Source: Beroe ovata
Taxonomy: Eukaryota > Ctenophora > Nuda > Beroida > Beroidae
NCBI GenBank assembly: GCA_946803715.1
Contig: CAMPET010000001.1
Span: 571,360-598,650, forward strand
DNA length: 27,291 nucleotides
Direction of reading: 5' to 3'
Each line of letters begins with the position of its first letter. Position 1 is the stretch's first letter. Positions 12,001-21,253 of this stretch are shown in pieces. The notes beneath the pieces were generated by a model, which saw only the letters and a list, made by a program, of their open reading frames with translations, was not told the DNA's origin and searched no databases. A program made the position numbers and the translations under genes.

Positions 12001-15000
12001 ACATGATAACACATGTGATAACACATCATGTGATAACACAGGACGACACATAACAACACATGATAACACCTAATGACACGGTGTTCTTGATTTCAGGTTT
12101 CGCTGAGAACTGTTACCTGACAGTGTTGTCACTTCTATCTGACAACATGGTGAAAGTGTTGTCATGTATGATAGAGCGGTAACAGTGAGGAGTCCGTTTG
12201 TCACCACCGACCCGTCTATTGCGAGTCATGATGCTGTCCTTTTTGAGACTCAGGGGCCGATTTCGCTGAAATGAGGTTTAGGTACGGACTAAGAATTATT
12301 GTAAAACTAGCAGTTTTGAGATCATCGTGGTCAGAGTTCAGACATAATCATTGAGATTTGAATGTTCAAAGGAACAAACACAATCGAAAATGCTGAGAAC
12401 ATCCATAGTACACGTAACACACAGTACACACTATGTATAATGTATATTGTATACACTCACATTGTGCAGCTTGTAGTAGAGCCCGCAAGCGTTACACACA
12501 GGCTGACCCGCGGGATTTCTCCTCCACAATGTAGTGGAACACGTGTTACAGTTGCTACACACCACGCGAGACGAGGAGGAGTTGCCGGATCGGCGGGATC
12601 GCTTCTCGGGGGTTGTAACCCGCAGTAAACCCGGTCGCGGGAGACGGGTTGAGATAGGGCTGAGGGGAGGAGAGAGAGTGAGAACTAGGGAAGGGAGTTT
12701 GTTAGGGAAGATTGGGCTGATAATAAATGGTGGGAGGGTGGGAGAGAAAATGGGGCAATATGATTGACCGAGGGAAGTGTCATTGGAGAAGTCTAAGTTT
12801 GTCCCAAATTGGAGAAGTCTAAGTTTGTCCGAGGTGTTGGAGGTGATGAGTTCTCTATTCCCAGACTTACTTATCCGATGGTCTGGCTGGTTGGTGTGTA
12901 TCTTTGTGCGCTGGAGTTGTGAATAGAGGAGACTTCTCTCCCGTCCCCTGGGTTAGGAATGGGTAAGGAATGGGCGAGGAATGTCGCAGTTTATGGCAGG
13001 CATTGCTAATTGCTGTCAGCCGGCAGCCCAGTGATTCAAGTTTGTCTATAACATGTAACATAGGTACAAGTTGGAGTTCTTTGTTCATGACATGTAACAC
13101 GAACGTAGTTACATGTCAAGTATTAATTCCACACATGTTACACTGTGTAACATGTGCGTAACACGCATGTAGGTGTTACGTACATGTGTTACCTTGGCAT
13201 CGGCGGATATCCCTAGCAGAATATCCGTGATACTGTTGATACTGTCCGTCGGAGAGAGGTATTTGGTAAGGAGATAACTGGAGCGTTCCAACACCTGTCA
13301 GGAATACAAGGACTCAAGAGGGAGTTGTCAAGAAGGAGCTAAAAAGAACATGGAGTGAAGACATGTGGTTAAAATAAAACAGCCACGGTTGGCGATACTC
13401 ATTTGAAATTTTTAAGAATATAATCTGTGACTTCATCGAAAAAGTTAAGCAGCAAACTCCAAAGCAGTTGCCGAATAGGCATCTCTAAACATAGGCTAAC
13501 AAAAACTAAGTTTATTTAGTGCAATATCAAAAAACCTCATCTGTCAGTCCATTCTGGGTGACATCTTCAGAAATACTAGCTAACTCCGTGAGTAGTCGCT
13601 TGTTAACTTTCAACCGGGTAGACTGGCTATTCAGCCGAGTGTTGGTCGACTGTGATCCAGCGTTAGGTTGTGTGGTGTTTCGAGAAGGAAAGAGAGGGGC
13701 TGATCTAGAGATAGGTTGTACGCTGGGTTTTGTGGTGGACGAGGGAGGGAATGCCAGGGATCGTCTTTCGTTCTGAGGAATACACTAAGCTATCATTATG
13801 CTATAGTGAATAACGGTCAGCGGTGTTTCCAACTGGGATTAGACATTCTGAATCGGGACTCCAACAGTCCTATTTGTCTATCTAACGGTTTGATACAAAT
13901 ATTTCGAGAAAAGTATGAAGTTTACAAAATGTTCAATCGTGCTCCTAACCTCATTCCTGCTGGACGAGGGAATGGTAACTCTGATGATAGGTTTCTGGGA
14001 GGCTGGATCAGGTGTTCTCAGTTCAGATGTTACCGTGGTGTTGCAACTGTTGAATTCGACACCTGGGAATAGCATGTCACCACGATAGCATAGAAATTGT
14101 AGGGGGGTAAAGAGGTGTGTCAAGTGAGATGGAAGGGTCAAGCTTTGCATTGTGTTAACAAAACTTGATTATTATTTTACCGCGTATGGAAAATTATAGC
14201 ATATGGGTCATTGGAAAATTATAAGGGAGGGGAAAAGTGGTTAATAGAGGATCATATCAAGCATTTTCGGGTTATTCATACGAGAACTCTATTAGGTTTT
14301 CACTGAACAACTCAGTGATTGATTTGCCACCCACCTGAGGTTGAGGGAGATGTTCCCCCCTCCCCCACACTCTCCTCCCCCTCCGCGCAGGCGGCCGTTC
14401 CCGCCAATATCTCTGATATCTCAGGGTATTGGAGTAAAACACTCATTATCTCCTCCGGCTTCTCCTCTATTCCCTTCAGCAGTTCCGATGCAACCTGTAA
14501 AAATCAGTTCACTATTTCTGCGTCAACTTTCGAACTTTGAGGTGAAATTCTGGGAGCACAACACTGATTGGTATTCGGAACTTGTCTCAAAAACCTGATT
14601 CAATTTAATGAAATTCATTCACTACTGAAAGTCGGAATGCTTTACTACATTAAATCTTTGGGTTACTTTACTTGGTTACTTTACTCGGTAATTTGATCAT
14701 CCATTTAGAGTTTAGAGCTAGATATAATTGATGAGAATAGTTATCAATCGCGGGGGCCGGCAGGTAGATTATTGAACACGTGTCACCTGTGCCAGTTCAT
14801 TCTGTGTCATGGGTTTGGCAAGTGTCTCATGCAGATTACTCTCAGCTGGTTCACTCTCCATTGGTTCTTCTTCCTCCTTGGTACAGCCCTCATCTTCCTC
14901 TGTTTTCGGCTCGACCATCTCAAATTCTTCATCAGTCTGAAGATTCACCTCTTCATTTGCCCGATCCTCACATTCAAACTGTTCCGTTTTATCCTGATCA

Positions 15001-15941
15001 CATGGAAAATATCATACATGATGAAAAAGTCGATCACATAATGGAGAAGGAAACTTACCTCAAAACACTGCCTAACCTCTTCCACTTTCGGCGATGAGAT
15101 GTCCTGAACAGGCACAGGTTTATCCACCTCCGAATATTCGTCCTCCAGACATCTCCTCTTCCTAGAATCCGGAGTCGGGTTGTCTGTCTGAGTTTCCTTA
15201 CTCGTACCTTCTTTAGCAACCTGGAATAAGTAGGTAATCATGAGAACTCCATAATATCATACCTCCCTAAGGGCATCAGAAGTTTCACCGTTGAGCTCTG
15301 TTGCAGTATGGATTAATAAGGGATTAGTGGATTACATCCAATCTGCGATAACATGGAGAAATCTTGAAACGCAGATTAGATTAGGTGTAAGCCACTTAGT
15401 TAATTAAAACAGACACAGTTATCAATCGACAGCGTTTCTATGATCAAGTTTCAAGATCAACACTTGATAAGTGATTAATCTAAAACAAGCACACACATAT
15501 GGTTACTGATTGAACTCTTCAACTCATGATATAATAGTTCGGAATCAGATAAAAAACACCACATTCAACCTTTGATAAACCAGTGCTCTAAAAGGGAGTC
15601 GGTACCCAGCTTCTTATGAACTGTTTTAAAGAGGGAAAACTTAGTTAATTTCAGGGGAATTCTGAATTGAGCATAGCTATTATTCATCACATGCAACTAT
15701 GGATTAGGTTGGTACCTATAATATATCACTAATTTCTCACCTCTGAAGTCACGATATCAAGTTGTCCACATTCCTTTACCAGCTCATACTTGCTAGGACT
15801 GATATTGAGGTGCGCGGCGCACAAAAACACGAGATCCCGACTATTTTCCTCCTCAAGGAGATGACGTGGGACTCGGATCAGTAGTCGAGGCGAGTCGTTT
15901 GAGCAAGTGGACACTAGACATTGTGATACTTCCAAACACAT
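5856..15941 (-). CDS. GATA-type plus C2H2/C2HC multi-zinc-finger protein
   Basis: Probable nuclear DNA-binding regulator. Exons: 15741-15941, 15263-15295, 15059-15220, 14787-14993, 14335-14494, 13950-14062, 13536-13772, 13193-13294, 12871-12947, 12461-12659, 12117-12265, 11843-11961, 10945-11201, 10738-10821, 9937-10113, 9594-9755, 9234-9365, 7826-7906, 7548-7711, 6057-6231, 5856-5909. Every junction keeps frame, giving about 1,014 aa. The GATA finger (residues about 465-497) is C-x2-C-x17-C-x2-C with CSNC, TLWRRN and [12 protein letters not shown]; a basic tail [17 protein letters not shown] follows in the next exon. Acidic exon about 146-214; SGGVE repeats about 633-657. Fingers after residue 735: CAKC...HQKSC, CPSC...H...C, CSVC...H...H, CSLC...H...H, CPHC...H...H, CQAISC...H...C. 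TRPS1 also joins GATA and C2H2 fingers, but most of its C2H2 fingers precede the GATA finger. Weak points: the first exon beside N 15962, the acceptors at 10113 and 7906, and a possible exon lost at N 10642. Confidence 0.82.
5941..6047. repeat. CA microsatellite in the last intron of the zinc-finger gene
   Basis: Two (CA)n runs are split by an N (5981) and a poly-A tract. They fill most of the 147-bp intron between the final two coding exons. The N probably marks unresolved repeat length. Confidence 0.85.
7150..7270. repeat. CA-rich microsatellite
   Basis: Irregular (CA)n with CT and CG interruptions lies in the intron between the exons at 6057-6231 and 7548-7711. ORFs read through it on either strand are low-complexity artefacts. 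Confidence 0.85.
7909..8453. repeat. 545-bp direct duplication, copy 1
   Basis: This segment is identical, by eye, to 8654-9198 (offset 745). It is intronic sequence of the zinc-finger gene and begins three bases upstream, in gene sense, of the finger exon 7826-7906. It contains short AAACAGCCAA-type internal repeats near 8010-8042. See the finding on the adjacent N. Confidence 0.93.
8454..8652. repeat. Low-complexity segment between the duplicated blocks
   Basis: This holds C-rich runs and two copies of CACCCCTAATTCAACAACAACCACC (about 8497-8533) and ends at the N at 8653. No coding potential was recognised. It may be an alternative-haplotype tail. Confidence 0.6.
8653..8653. other. Assembly N at duplication boundary
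   Basis: A single ambiguous base sits immediately before the second 545-bp copy, consistent with an artificial contig join. Confidence 0.85.
8654..9198. repeat. 545-bp direct duplication, copy 2
   Basis: Copy of 7909-8453 with no mismatch seen. It starts right after the N and runs to within about 35 bp of the CSVC finger exon (9234-9365). The sequences diverge after CTCCCCCA. Confidence 0.93.
10549..10586. repeat. 12-bp inverted repeat containing ACACGTGT
   Basis: Perfect arms ACACGTGTGCAT (10549-10560) and ATGCACACGTGT (10575-10586) surround a 14-bp spacer, GGATATATAAGGAG. It lies inside an intron of the zinc-finger gene. Each arm holds an E-box-like CACGTG; a regulatory role would be speculation. 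Confidence 0.6.
10642..10642. other. Assembly N inside a long intron
   Basis: This single ambiguous base lies between the exons at 10738-10821 and 9937-10113. An acceptor at 10123 would be better than the one at 10113 but needs a different incoming phase. A short exon may therefore have been lost at this join. Confidence 0.6.
11012..11095 (-). repeat. 15-bp coding minisatellite (SGGVE repeat)
   Basis: Within exon 10945-11201 a 15-bp unit is repeated in frame and encodes SGGVE about four to five times, followed by [15 protein letters not shown]. The plus-strand reading ([10 protein letters not shown]) is a shadow. Confidence 0.85.
11970..12068. repeat. Degenerate ACACATGATAAC tandem repeat
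   Basis: This intronic run of imperfect 10-13-bp units (ACACATGATAAC, ACACGTGATAAC, ACACATGTGATAAC) sits between the exon carrying the basic tail of the GATA finger and the next exon. It is likely a minisatellite. Confidence 0.7.
13132..13156. repeat. 25-bp palindrome in a TGTAACA-rich intron
   Basis: CACATGTTACAC and GTGTAACATGTG surround a central T. The surrounding 13045-13195 contains many ACATGTAACA/TGTTAC variants in both orientations, directly downstream of the exon at 13193-13294. Confidence 0.7.
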
Positions 15942-15961
15942 TGCATTGAACCGTTCATGGA

Positions 15962-15962
15962 N
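15962..15962. other. Assembly N next to the putative first exon of the zinc-finger gene
   Basis: The N lies about 20 bp upstream, in gene sense, of the ATG proposed at 15941. The reading frame is open through HERFNA before it, so the true first exon may extend or be incomplete here. Confidence 0.6.
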
Positions 15963-16141
15963 AGTAAGAAGTAAAACTGAGCAACAGCACAACTTCAGAA
16001 CGCTGTGTACTGTGTAGGATACTAACATAGTGTTAGTCTTAGTTAACAGTGCAACTAGTAAGTATCGCGAAATCCAAAAATAAGTTGAGGTGAACAAGTT
16101 TTAATGACCACGCGCATTATCTCAGAATAATGTGAATCAAA

Positions 16142-16192
16142 CAATTATTAGGGAATAACAATTATTAGGGAATAACAATTATTAGGGAATAA
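16142..16192. repeat. Three tandem 17-bp units
   Basis: The unit CAATTATTAGGGAATAA occurs three times in a row in the spacer between the zinc-finger gene's 5' end and the 3' end of the TatD gene. Confidence 0.85.
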
Positions 16193-16352
16193 CAGTTGTT
16201 TCAGATACAAGGGAGTTTAATTGAAGTGAAATCTAAAAAACAAAAAAACAAGAAAACAAAACAGAAAAAGGGGCCATTACAGTATTAAAACTCAACAAAT
16301 AAAAACGTATTATCATGAAATAAAACCGCTTTAACTCTTAAAGGAACCTAAC

Positions 16353-18107
16353 TCATATACCATACAGTTCACCCGTGTTTTCTCTTAGTTGAGTGAGAAC
16401 ATCATCAAGATCAAGTCCCTTGATTTGCGACAATTTTTGAGCAATGATTAAGCCCATTCCTGGTGTTGAACCTTTTCTGCTCACATCTTTATCCAGATAC
16501 TGATTATAAACTGGCTGCATGTATGGAGCGTCAGTCTCAATCAGCAATCTGTGAAAGGGAAGATCTCGTACCACATTCACTAATTTCGTTGCTTTACTGA
16601 ATGTTATGAGACCTGAAAACACAAGTTTATGCATGGCATATTCAAAACATGCATTTCATTAGTGATTGAGGATCGAATCTTTGTGAGTGAATATCTGAGC
16701 AAATTACAAAATTAGGTACCAGTGAGACCGATGAAGAGATTTGGAAAGCTACTGGTAAGCTTGCTAGCAAACTCTGCAGATCCTGCAAAGCAGTGGTAAT
16801 GGATTTTGTGATGTCTGGGGACGTATTGCTTCAACAGGAGAATCATATCTCCATCAGCACATCGTCCATGGAGGACAAGGGGTTTTTGCGATGATACTGC
16901 CGCCTGCAATTGACCAATGAATGCTCGCTTCTGGGTACATTTCATCTCGTCTGTTATCTTTGCATCACTATAATCCAACCCAATCTCTCCCCAAGCAACA
17001 GCTTTTTCATGTGAGTTTGCTTTTTTCAGCTGTTCCAAAATGTCTTCATTGTACAGCTCTGCATTATGTGGGTGGAGCCCGAATGTACCCCAAACACCTC
17101 TTTCAGACAAAACATCTAGATGATACTCAGCATCTCTAATAGAAGGTGGGTCGCAAAAACAGGTAATACAGCCGGAAAAGTTGGAGGGAAAATCTCGCTT
17201 GCTGATATAGGATCCGAATGAAGTGAAATGGGATTCTCTGACAAACATGTAATCAAGGTGACAATGAGTGTCTATAAACGGTATCTTGGACATTGGATAC
17301 AGATCGGCACCTCTGGTGATTTTGAAAGGGAAATCAAAATTTCTGTCTCCCCTTGAGTTGTGGATGTTATCTGCTTCATTGCCAGACTTCAGTGACGATG
17401 TTTGTGGTTTATTCAGCTCACTTTCATTTTGAGAGGCATCTAAGTTTACACCACTTTCCAGCTTCGGTTGAAATCTAACAAAACCTTGCTTAACCTGAAA
17501 ATCATGTTATCAGAAAACCTTCTCATTAGGCATGAGTGGCAAGCATAACTTTCAGCCTTCTATACTATCAATTCACCTGAATTTCTTTCTTTAATGGGCA
17601 TGTTATGTCGTTGTGGTTCATGAAAGAGTATTTGAAGCGTTTCCTGGATTTGCTTGACTTTTCTCCCAGAGTACTTTCATCATTTTGTAAATGGCATGTA
17701 CTTATAAAAGTCTGGTATGGTATGGGTGATGAATTCTGATATCTTGCAGGTATACTGCTAAAGCTCATTGGTAGCATAGGCCAGTTTGGTTTCAAATGCC
17801 TTTGATTTGATGAAAAGCAGTTGAATAAGTTACTTCTATCAATATCATTACGTGCTTGTAAATTATTTGGCCTGTTGATATTTATTCCTGCCTGACAAGA
17901 GGAATCATATTCAGGAAATCTTTTTTTGCTATTCAGGGATTGTTGGATTAATGATTCATCACTCTCAAATTTGTTGTGGAGTATCAACTCATGCTTCCCA
18001 AAATGAACAACTGTTGGTTTATGCTGGTGAACTGTATCATGACCTTTTTTCATTCTGTTGCCAGTTTTGGATGGCCAATATGCTATATGAACTTGCATAG
18101 TAGACAT
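16353..18107 (-). CDS. TATDN2: TatD-family metal-dependent nuclease, TATDN2-like
   Basis: Exons are 17577-18107, 16720-17494 and 16353-16612, with phases 0 and 1 and clean GT-AG borders, giving about 521 aa. The C-terminal ~270 residues are a TatD amidohydrolase-fold hydrolase (3'-5' exonuclease or RNase activity in characterised members). Metal and catalytic positions are all present: IDTHCHLD (HxH), GLHPHN, GEIGLDYS (Glu), VLHGRCADGD (His), IHYHCFAGS (His) and LLIETDAPY (Asp). The motif order, FCDPPS and REN...LYGI end are closest to TATDN2 rather than TATDN1/3. The first exon and part of the second encode about 270 Ser/Asn/Lys-rich, probably disordered residues, also a TATDN2 trait. Start chosen at the ATG opening the first exon (MSTMQVHIAYWPSKTG); an upstream exon cannot be excluded. 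It lies 246 bp downstream of DPCD on the same strand. Confidence 0.9.
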
Positions 18108-18353
18108 GAAATAAGGTTAGATATATAAATTATCAGAAGAAATCAGTAAAACTATCAATTAATGTAGTTACGTAATAATTTACAATGTTAACTTTATACA
18201 CTATTTCTGATATTGAAAGCCATTTTATATTATATTCAATATCTGAACACAATTTATACTTCAAGCAAATCAGCCCAAAGAGAGGTTTGAGAGGTTTTAT
18301 CTAACAACCACAGAACTGTATCAATGTGATAGATAATATAATTGCTGGGTCTT

Positions 18354-18950
18354 CTATTGCTGCTTACAATTTTCTGATTCACCATCTTGCATGGGTTTCA
18401 CTTTACAAAGTTCACTATAGATTGCTTGTTCAAGCTGGAGAACTGGAGGGGGCTTCTCATATGAAATCATTAGAGTAGAATTTGCATGTGCACAATTAAC
18501 ATGCTTGGACAATAATGGGAAGCCAAATCTATCCATATCTTCAATCTTGAGTTTCTTGAAGTACTTTTTGTTCTCAGTTCTAACAAATATGGTATTTTCT
18601 TCAACAGAGATTAGATAATTAGACATAGGCCAGGTCAAAGGTTGTATCCTCCATGCATAATGAGTTTTACTATCCTGGCGGTACACCTTTGGTGTTGTAT
18701 TGCTCTCCCATAGCATATCACAATTTTTGTTTGCTCCTAATGGGGGACAGCCAATCTCGTATTCCCAGTCTGATTTTCTGCCAATTGCAGAGGACCGTTT
18801 CCATTTGCGTACCAATAATTCACCAGTTTTCATATCATAATCTTCTGCCATTTCCTCATCTTTGCCAAAATCATAATGTACTTTACGAACACAACCTTGT
18901 ACTAAAGCAGTTTTCCTTGCACTAAGCAACTTCTCTTTCCAGGAATCCAT
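18354..18950 (-). CDS. DPCD: DPCD protein (deleted in primary ciliary dyskinesia homologue)
   Basis: A single uninterrupted exon of 198 codons; human DPCD has about 203 residues. Family hallmarks run along the whole length: KTALVQ, RKVHYDFG, EMAEDYD, TGELLVRKWK, AWRIQ, ENTIFVRTENKKYFKKL, HANSTLMISYEKP and a polar C-terminus. DPCD is expressed in ciliated tissue and has been linked to ciliogenesis and to the RUVBL1/2 ATPases. The start ATG (MDSWKEKLLSARKTALVQ) aligns with the usual N-terminus, so no upstream exon is needed. The absence of introns contrasts with every other protein gene in the window. Product call is firm. Confidence 0.96.
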   Translation of the reverse strand: MDSWKEKLLSARKTALVQGCVRKVHYDFGKDEEMAEDYDMKTGELLVRKWKRSSAIGRKSDWEYEIGCPPLGANKNCDMLWESNTTPKVYRQDSKTHYAWRIQPLTWPMSNYLISVEENTIFVRTENKKYFKKLKIEDMDRFGFPLLSKHVNCAHANSTLMISYEKPPPVLQLEQAIYSELCKVKPMQDGESENCKQQ

Positions 18951-19380
18951 TGCTTTAAGAAAGGCAACAAGTATGTTAAATATAATGAGTACAGCAAATA
19001 GCTTTAATTTTAAAGCTGTGAATAACTCTCCAGAAATAACAATAACCAGACGCAGGAGTACTTCTCAACTAATAAGCATGAACAAATAATTCAGGAAATA
19101 CTTACTTTAGAAGTTTTATGTATTATGCTAACAAACAAAGTCATGGTACAACACTCGACTTGCATTCAGCTTGCATTCTTCTGGATCATAATCATCACCC
19201 TTAGATCACTTTTTACAAAGAAAATGTAAATATCTATATAAATGGAATAAGAGCTCTGGAATCATTGCATTGACATTGCAAGTGGACTCAGAAAACATTG
19301 GAATAGAATAGGAAAGTTATGATAAAAACCATTGCAATGGATGAAAGAAGGACAAGAACAAAATAATAAATGGATGAATA
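18951..19380. other. 5' flank of DPCD, nothing specific seen
   Basis: AT-rich sequence upstream of the DPCD start. It should contain that gene's promoter, but I cannot point to a defined element, and no ORF or repeat was recognised. Confidence 0.4.
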
Positions 19381-19619
19381 AATGCAGAATTGTCTAATTG
19401 CGACCCCTTATTTTAAATTCTGTTATTCGAAATGCTTGTCAGATATGCACAGGGTTGATTGTCGATCGATGATAGACCCTGTCGAGAATTTCGTTTTGTG
19501 CGCGCGGCGCAAACTTATTCTCAGACGCGGCTTGCATCAGCGGTCTAGCATCGCCAGACAAAGGGTTAGGTTGAACTTGAAGAACAGCTCAGGTAACATT
19601 GTAACAATGTAATGCATTT

Positions 19620-19722
19620 TTGTAGGATTTCACCCTACCCTTGCTGGCCCTGGCGGGATTTTATCCCTGGCAAGGGGCGGATTGAAAATCGCGCGCACCG
19701 ACGGTAGGGTAAAATCCTACAA
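19620..19722 (+). mobile_element. MITE copy 2 (103 bp, 9-bp target duplication)
   Basis: The left end is TTGTAGGATTTCACCCTACC and the complement of the right end TTGTAGGATTTTACCCTACC. It is flanked by a perfect 9-bp duplication, AATGCATTT (19611-19619 and 19723-19731). This is the longest copy. Its interior carries a small hairpin (GGCGGGATTTTATCCCTGGC region) and a GCGCGCACCGACGG block. It is non-coding. Confidence 0.93.
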
Positions 19723-19812
19723 AATGCATTTGACAACGAAATGTCGTATAAGAGGGCTCCAAACTACGGTACCAGTGTACCACGCAGCGCTTGCAGGGTA
19801 TTTGGGTAACCA

Positions 19813-19885
19813 TTGTAAGATTTCACCCTACCCTTGCTGGCGGATTGAAAATCGCGCGCACCGACGGTAGGGTAAAATCCTACAA
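19813..19885 (+). mobile_element. MITE copy 3 (73 bp, 9-bp target duplication)
   Basis: Same ends as copy 2 with one change (TTGTAAG). It is flanked by a perfect 9-bp duplication, GGGTAACCA (19804-19812 and 19886-19894). Relative to copy 2 it lacks about 30 internal bases. The deletion edges fall at repeated GGC/GGCGG words, so it is a shortened derivative. Confidence 0.93.
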
Positions 19886-20160
19886 GGGTAACCAATAACG
19901 CAGCGCGGGGACGTAGTCAAATTTAAAACATTTATTTAATTTTTGTTCCCAGCGCGCGGCGCGCTTTGATCGATGGAAGTTTGCGTATTTGGATCACATC
20001 GAAAAAGCATGTGCACACGTTGCGCGCCTCTGTTCTACTCAGTGAACTGAAAAGTCGTAGAACTGAGAAAGCGCGCGGAGTATTTGGGTCACGCAGCGCG
20101 GGAACAAAAGTGCAACGAGGTCGGGCAACCAAATTTTAATTGAACTGCTCATTAACATCT
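19886..20160. repeat. GCGCGC-rich repeat remnant
   Basis: This contains several GCGCGC runs and a repeated ACGCAGCGCGGG word (about 19898 and 20093; a related ACGCAGCGC at about 19781). The plus-strand context GTATTTGGGT...ACGCAGCGCGGG occurs both around MITE copy 3 and at about 20080-20107. No gene. Confidence 0.55.
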
Positions 20161-20216
20161 ATTATTAGGGGTCCCAAATGATTTTAATCATGTGACATCA
20201 TTTCTTGATTCTCAAT

Positions 20217-20519
20217 GGTTGTTCAATTAAAGATCATTGCTGATAGTGGAACTTTTTCAGTTCCACTAGCCGGATGTTATCTGTCCACTGTTTCTTTGTA
20301 GTAGAAATTCAAAATCAATACTCTCAGTGAGTGTCACTTAGCTTATTACAATCAAATTTGAGTAGGAAATTTGAGATTCTCAAGAGACATTTCGTTTCGT
20401 ATCCGTTTCGTATCTGTTGAATTGTTGGGGCTGCTTCATTGNCATGGTTGAGACCAATCGTCAGAAGACATTTCAATAGGTTGTTCAATTAAAGATCAAT
20501 GCTGATAGTGGGACTTTTT
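20217..20519. repeat. 41-bp direct repeat pair around an N
   Basis: 20217-20257 and 20479-20519 share 39 of 41 bases (GGTTGTTCAATTAAAGATCA...). An N lies between them at 20442. The first copy runs into a 9-bp hairpin, TAGTGGAAC/GTTCCACTA (20244-20268). It is not an exact duplicate, so divergence predates assembly. Confidence 0.7.
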
Positions 20520-20760
20520 GGGAAGTTTCATACCAGATTTTGAGTAGAATAAAGGGACCAAGTTATTTAGCTATTAAATCTTCTCAGTTTTGCTATCTTA
20601 TGACAAGCCCAGAAGATGCCGAGTGTAGAGGCATATATATTTAGAGGATTTTAAGAATTAAGAAGTATATCAATGACCCTCTACTGACCCTCTGCTGACC
20701 CCTTACTGACCTCCTACTGGTCAAAAATGGGAAAAGTAGTCTCATGGGAGGTCAAAATAA

Positions 20761-21253
20761 GGTGCAGTCTGGAGGAAGTTTGACCCTAAAAAGTGGACAT
20801 CTACTTTCTCATCAAAAAAGCAAACATTGATCAAAAAATGGATGTCTGCTTTTAAAAGCCGACATCATCTCAAAGAAGCAGACATCCCCTTTTTTGAAAT
20901 TCAACCTCTCTTGAATTCTGGATAGTTTGGTCATTTATTTTAAACGTAGCACTTAAATCCTCTTGTCTTACTCCCTTTGCCTCTAATAACACCAAACCTT
21001 CAGAAGGTTGGTGGATGTCTGTGTGAACTGTGAGGGGAAGGTTATCTTCCGCTCACACAGACATCCACCAACAATTCTGTTGGGAATTCAATGGGTCTGA
21101 TATTTGTGACATAAAGTGCCGTGAAAGTTGGATATTCTGTTCAGACTTCGGCTTTTTTGAAATGATGTCTGCTTTTAAAAGCAGATGTCAGCGTTTTGGA
21201 TATATGTCTGGCATATTGTCTGCTTTTTAGGGTCAAACTCCCTCCAGACTGCC
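20761..21253. mobile_element. 493-bp foldback MITE, PIF/Harbinger-like
   Basis: The terminal inverted repeat core begins CAGTCTGGAGG(A/G)AGTTTG and runs 29 bp (20765-20793 and complement of 21223-21251) with one mismatch. Tips start with GG, and a 3-bp TAA flanks each side (20758-20760, 21254-21256). TAA duplication and GG tips are typical of PIF/Harbinger. The element is non-coding. It contains many copies of an ATGTCTGC word in both orientations and a central perfect hairpin (21007-21072). A longer outer inverted repeat also surrounds it. Confidence 0.75.
21007..21072. repeat. Perfect 20-bp stem hairpin in the foldback element
   Basis: GTTGGTGGATGTCTGTGTGA (21007-21026) is exactly complementary to 21053-21072 across a 26-base loop. 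CAGAA/TTCTG extends the stem after a small bulge. Confidence 0.9.

Noticed and set aside
13716-14072. 118-codon plus-strand frame
   Set aside because: It lies antisense to two in-phase exons of the zinc-finger gene and shows no domain.
16921-17139. Plus-strand frame inside the TatD exon
   Set aside because: It is antisense shadow of the conserved TatD catalytic core.
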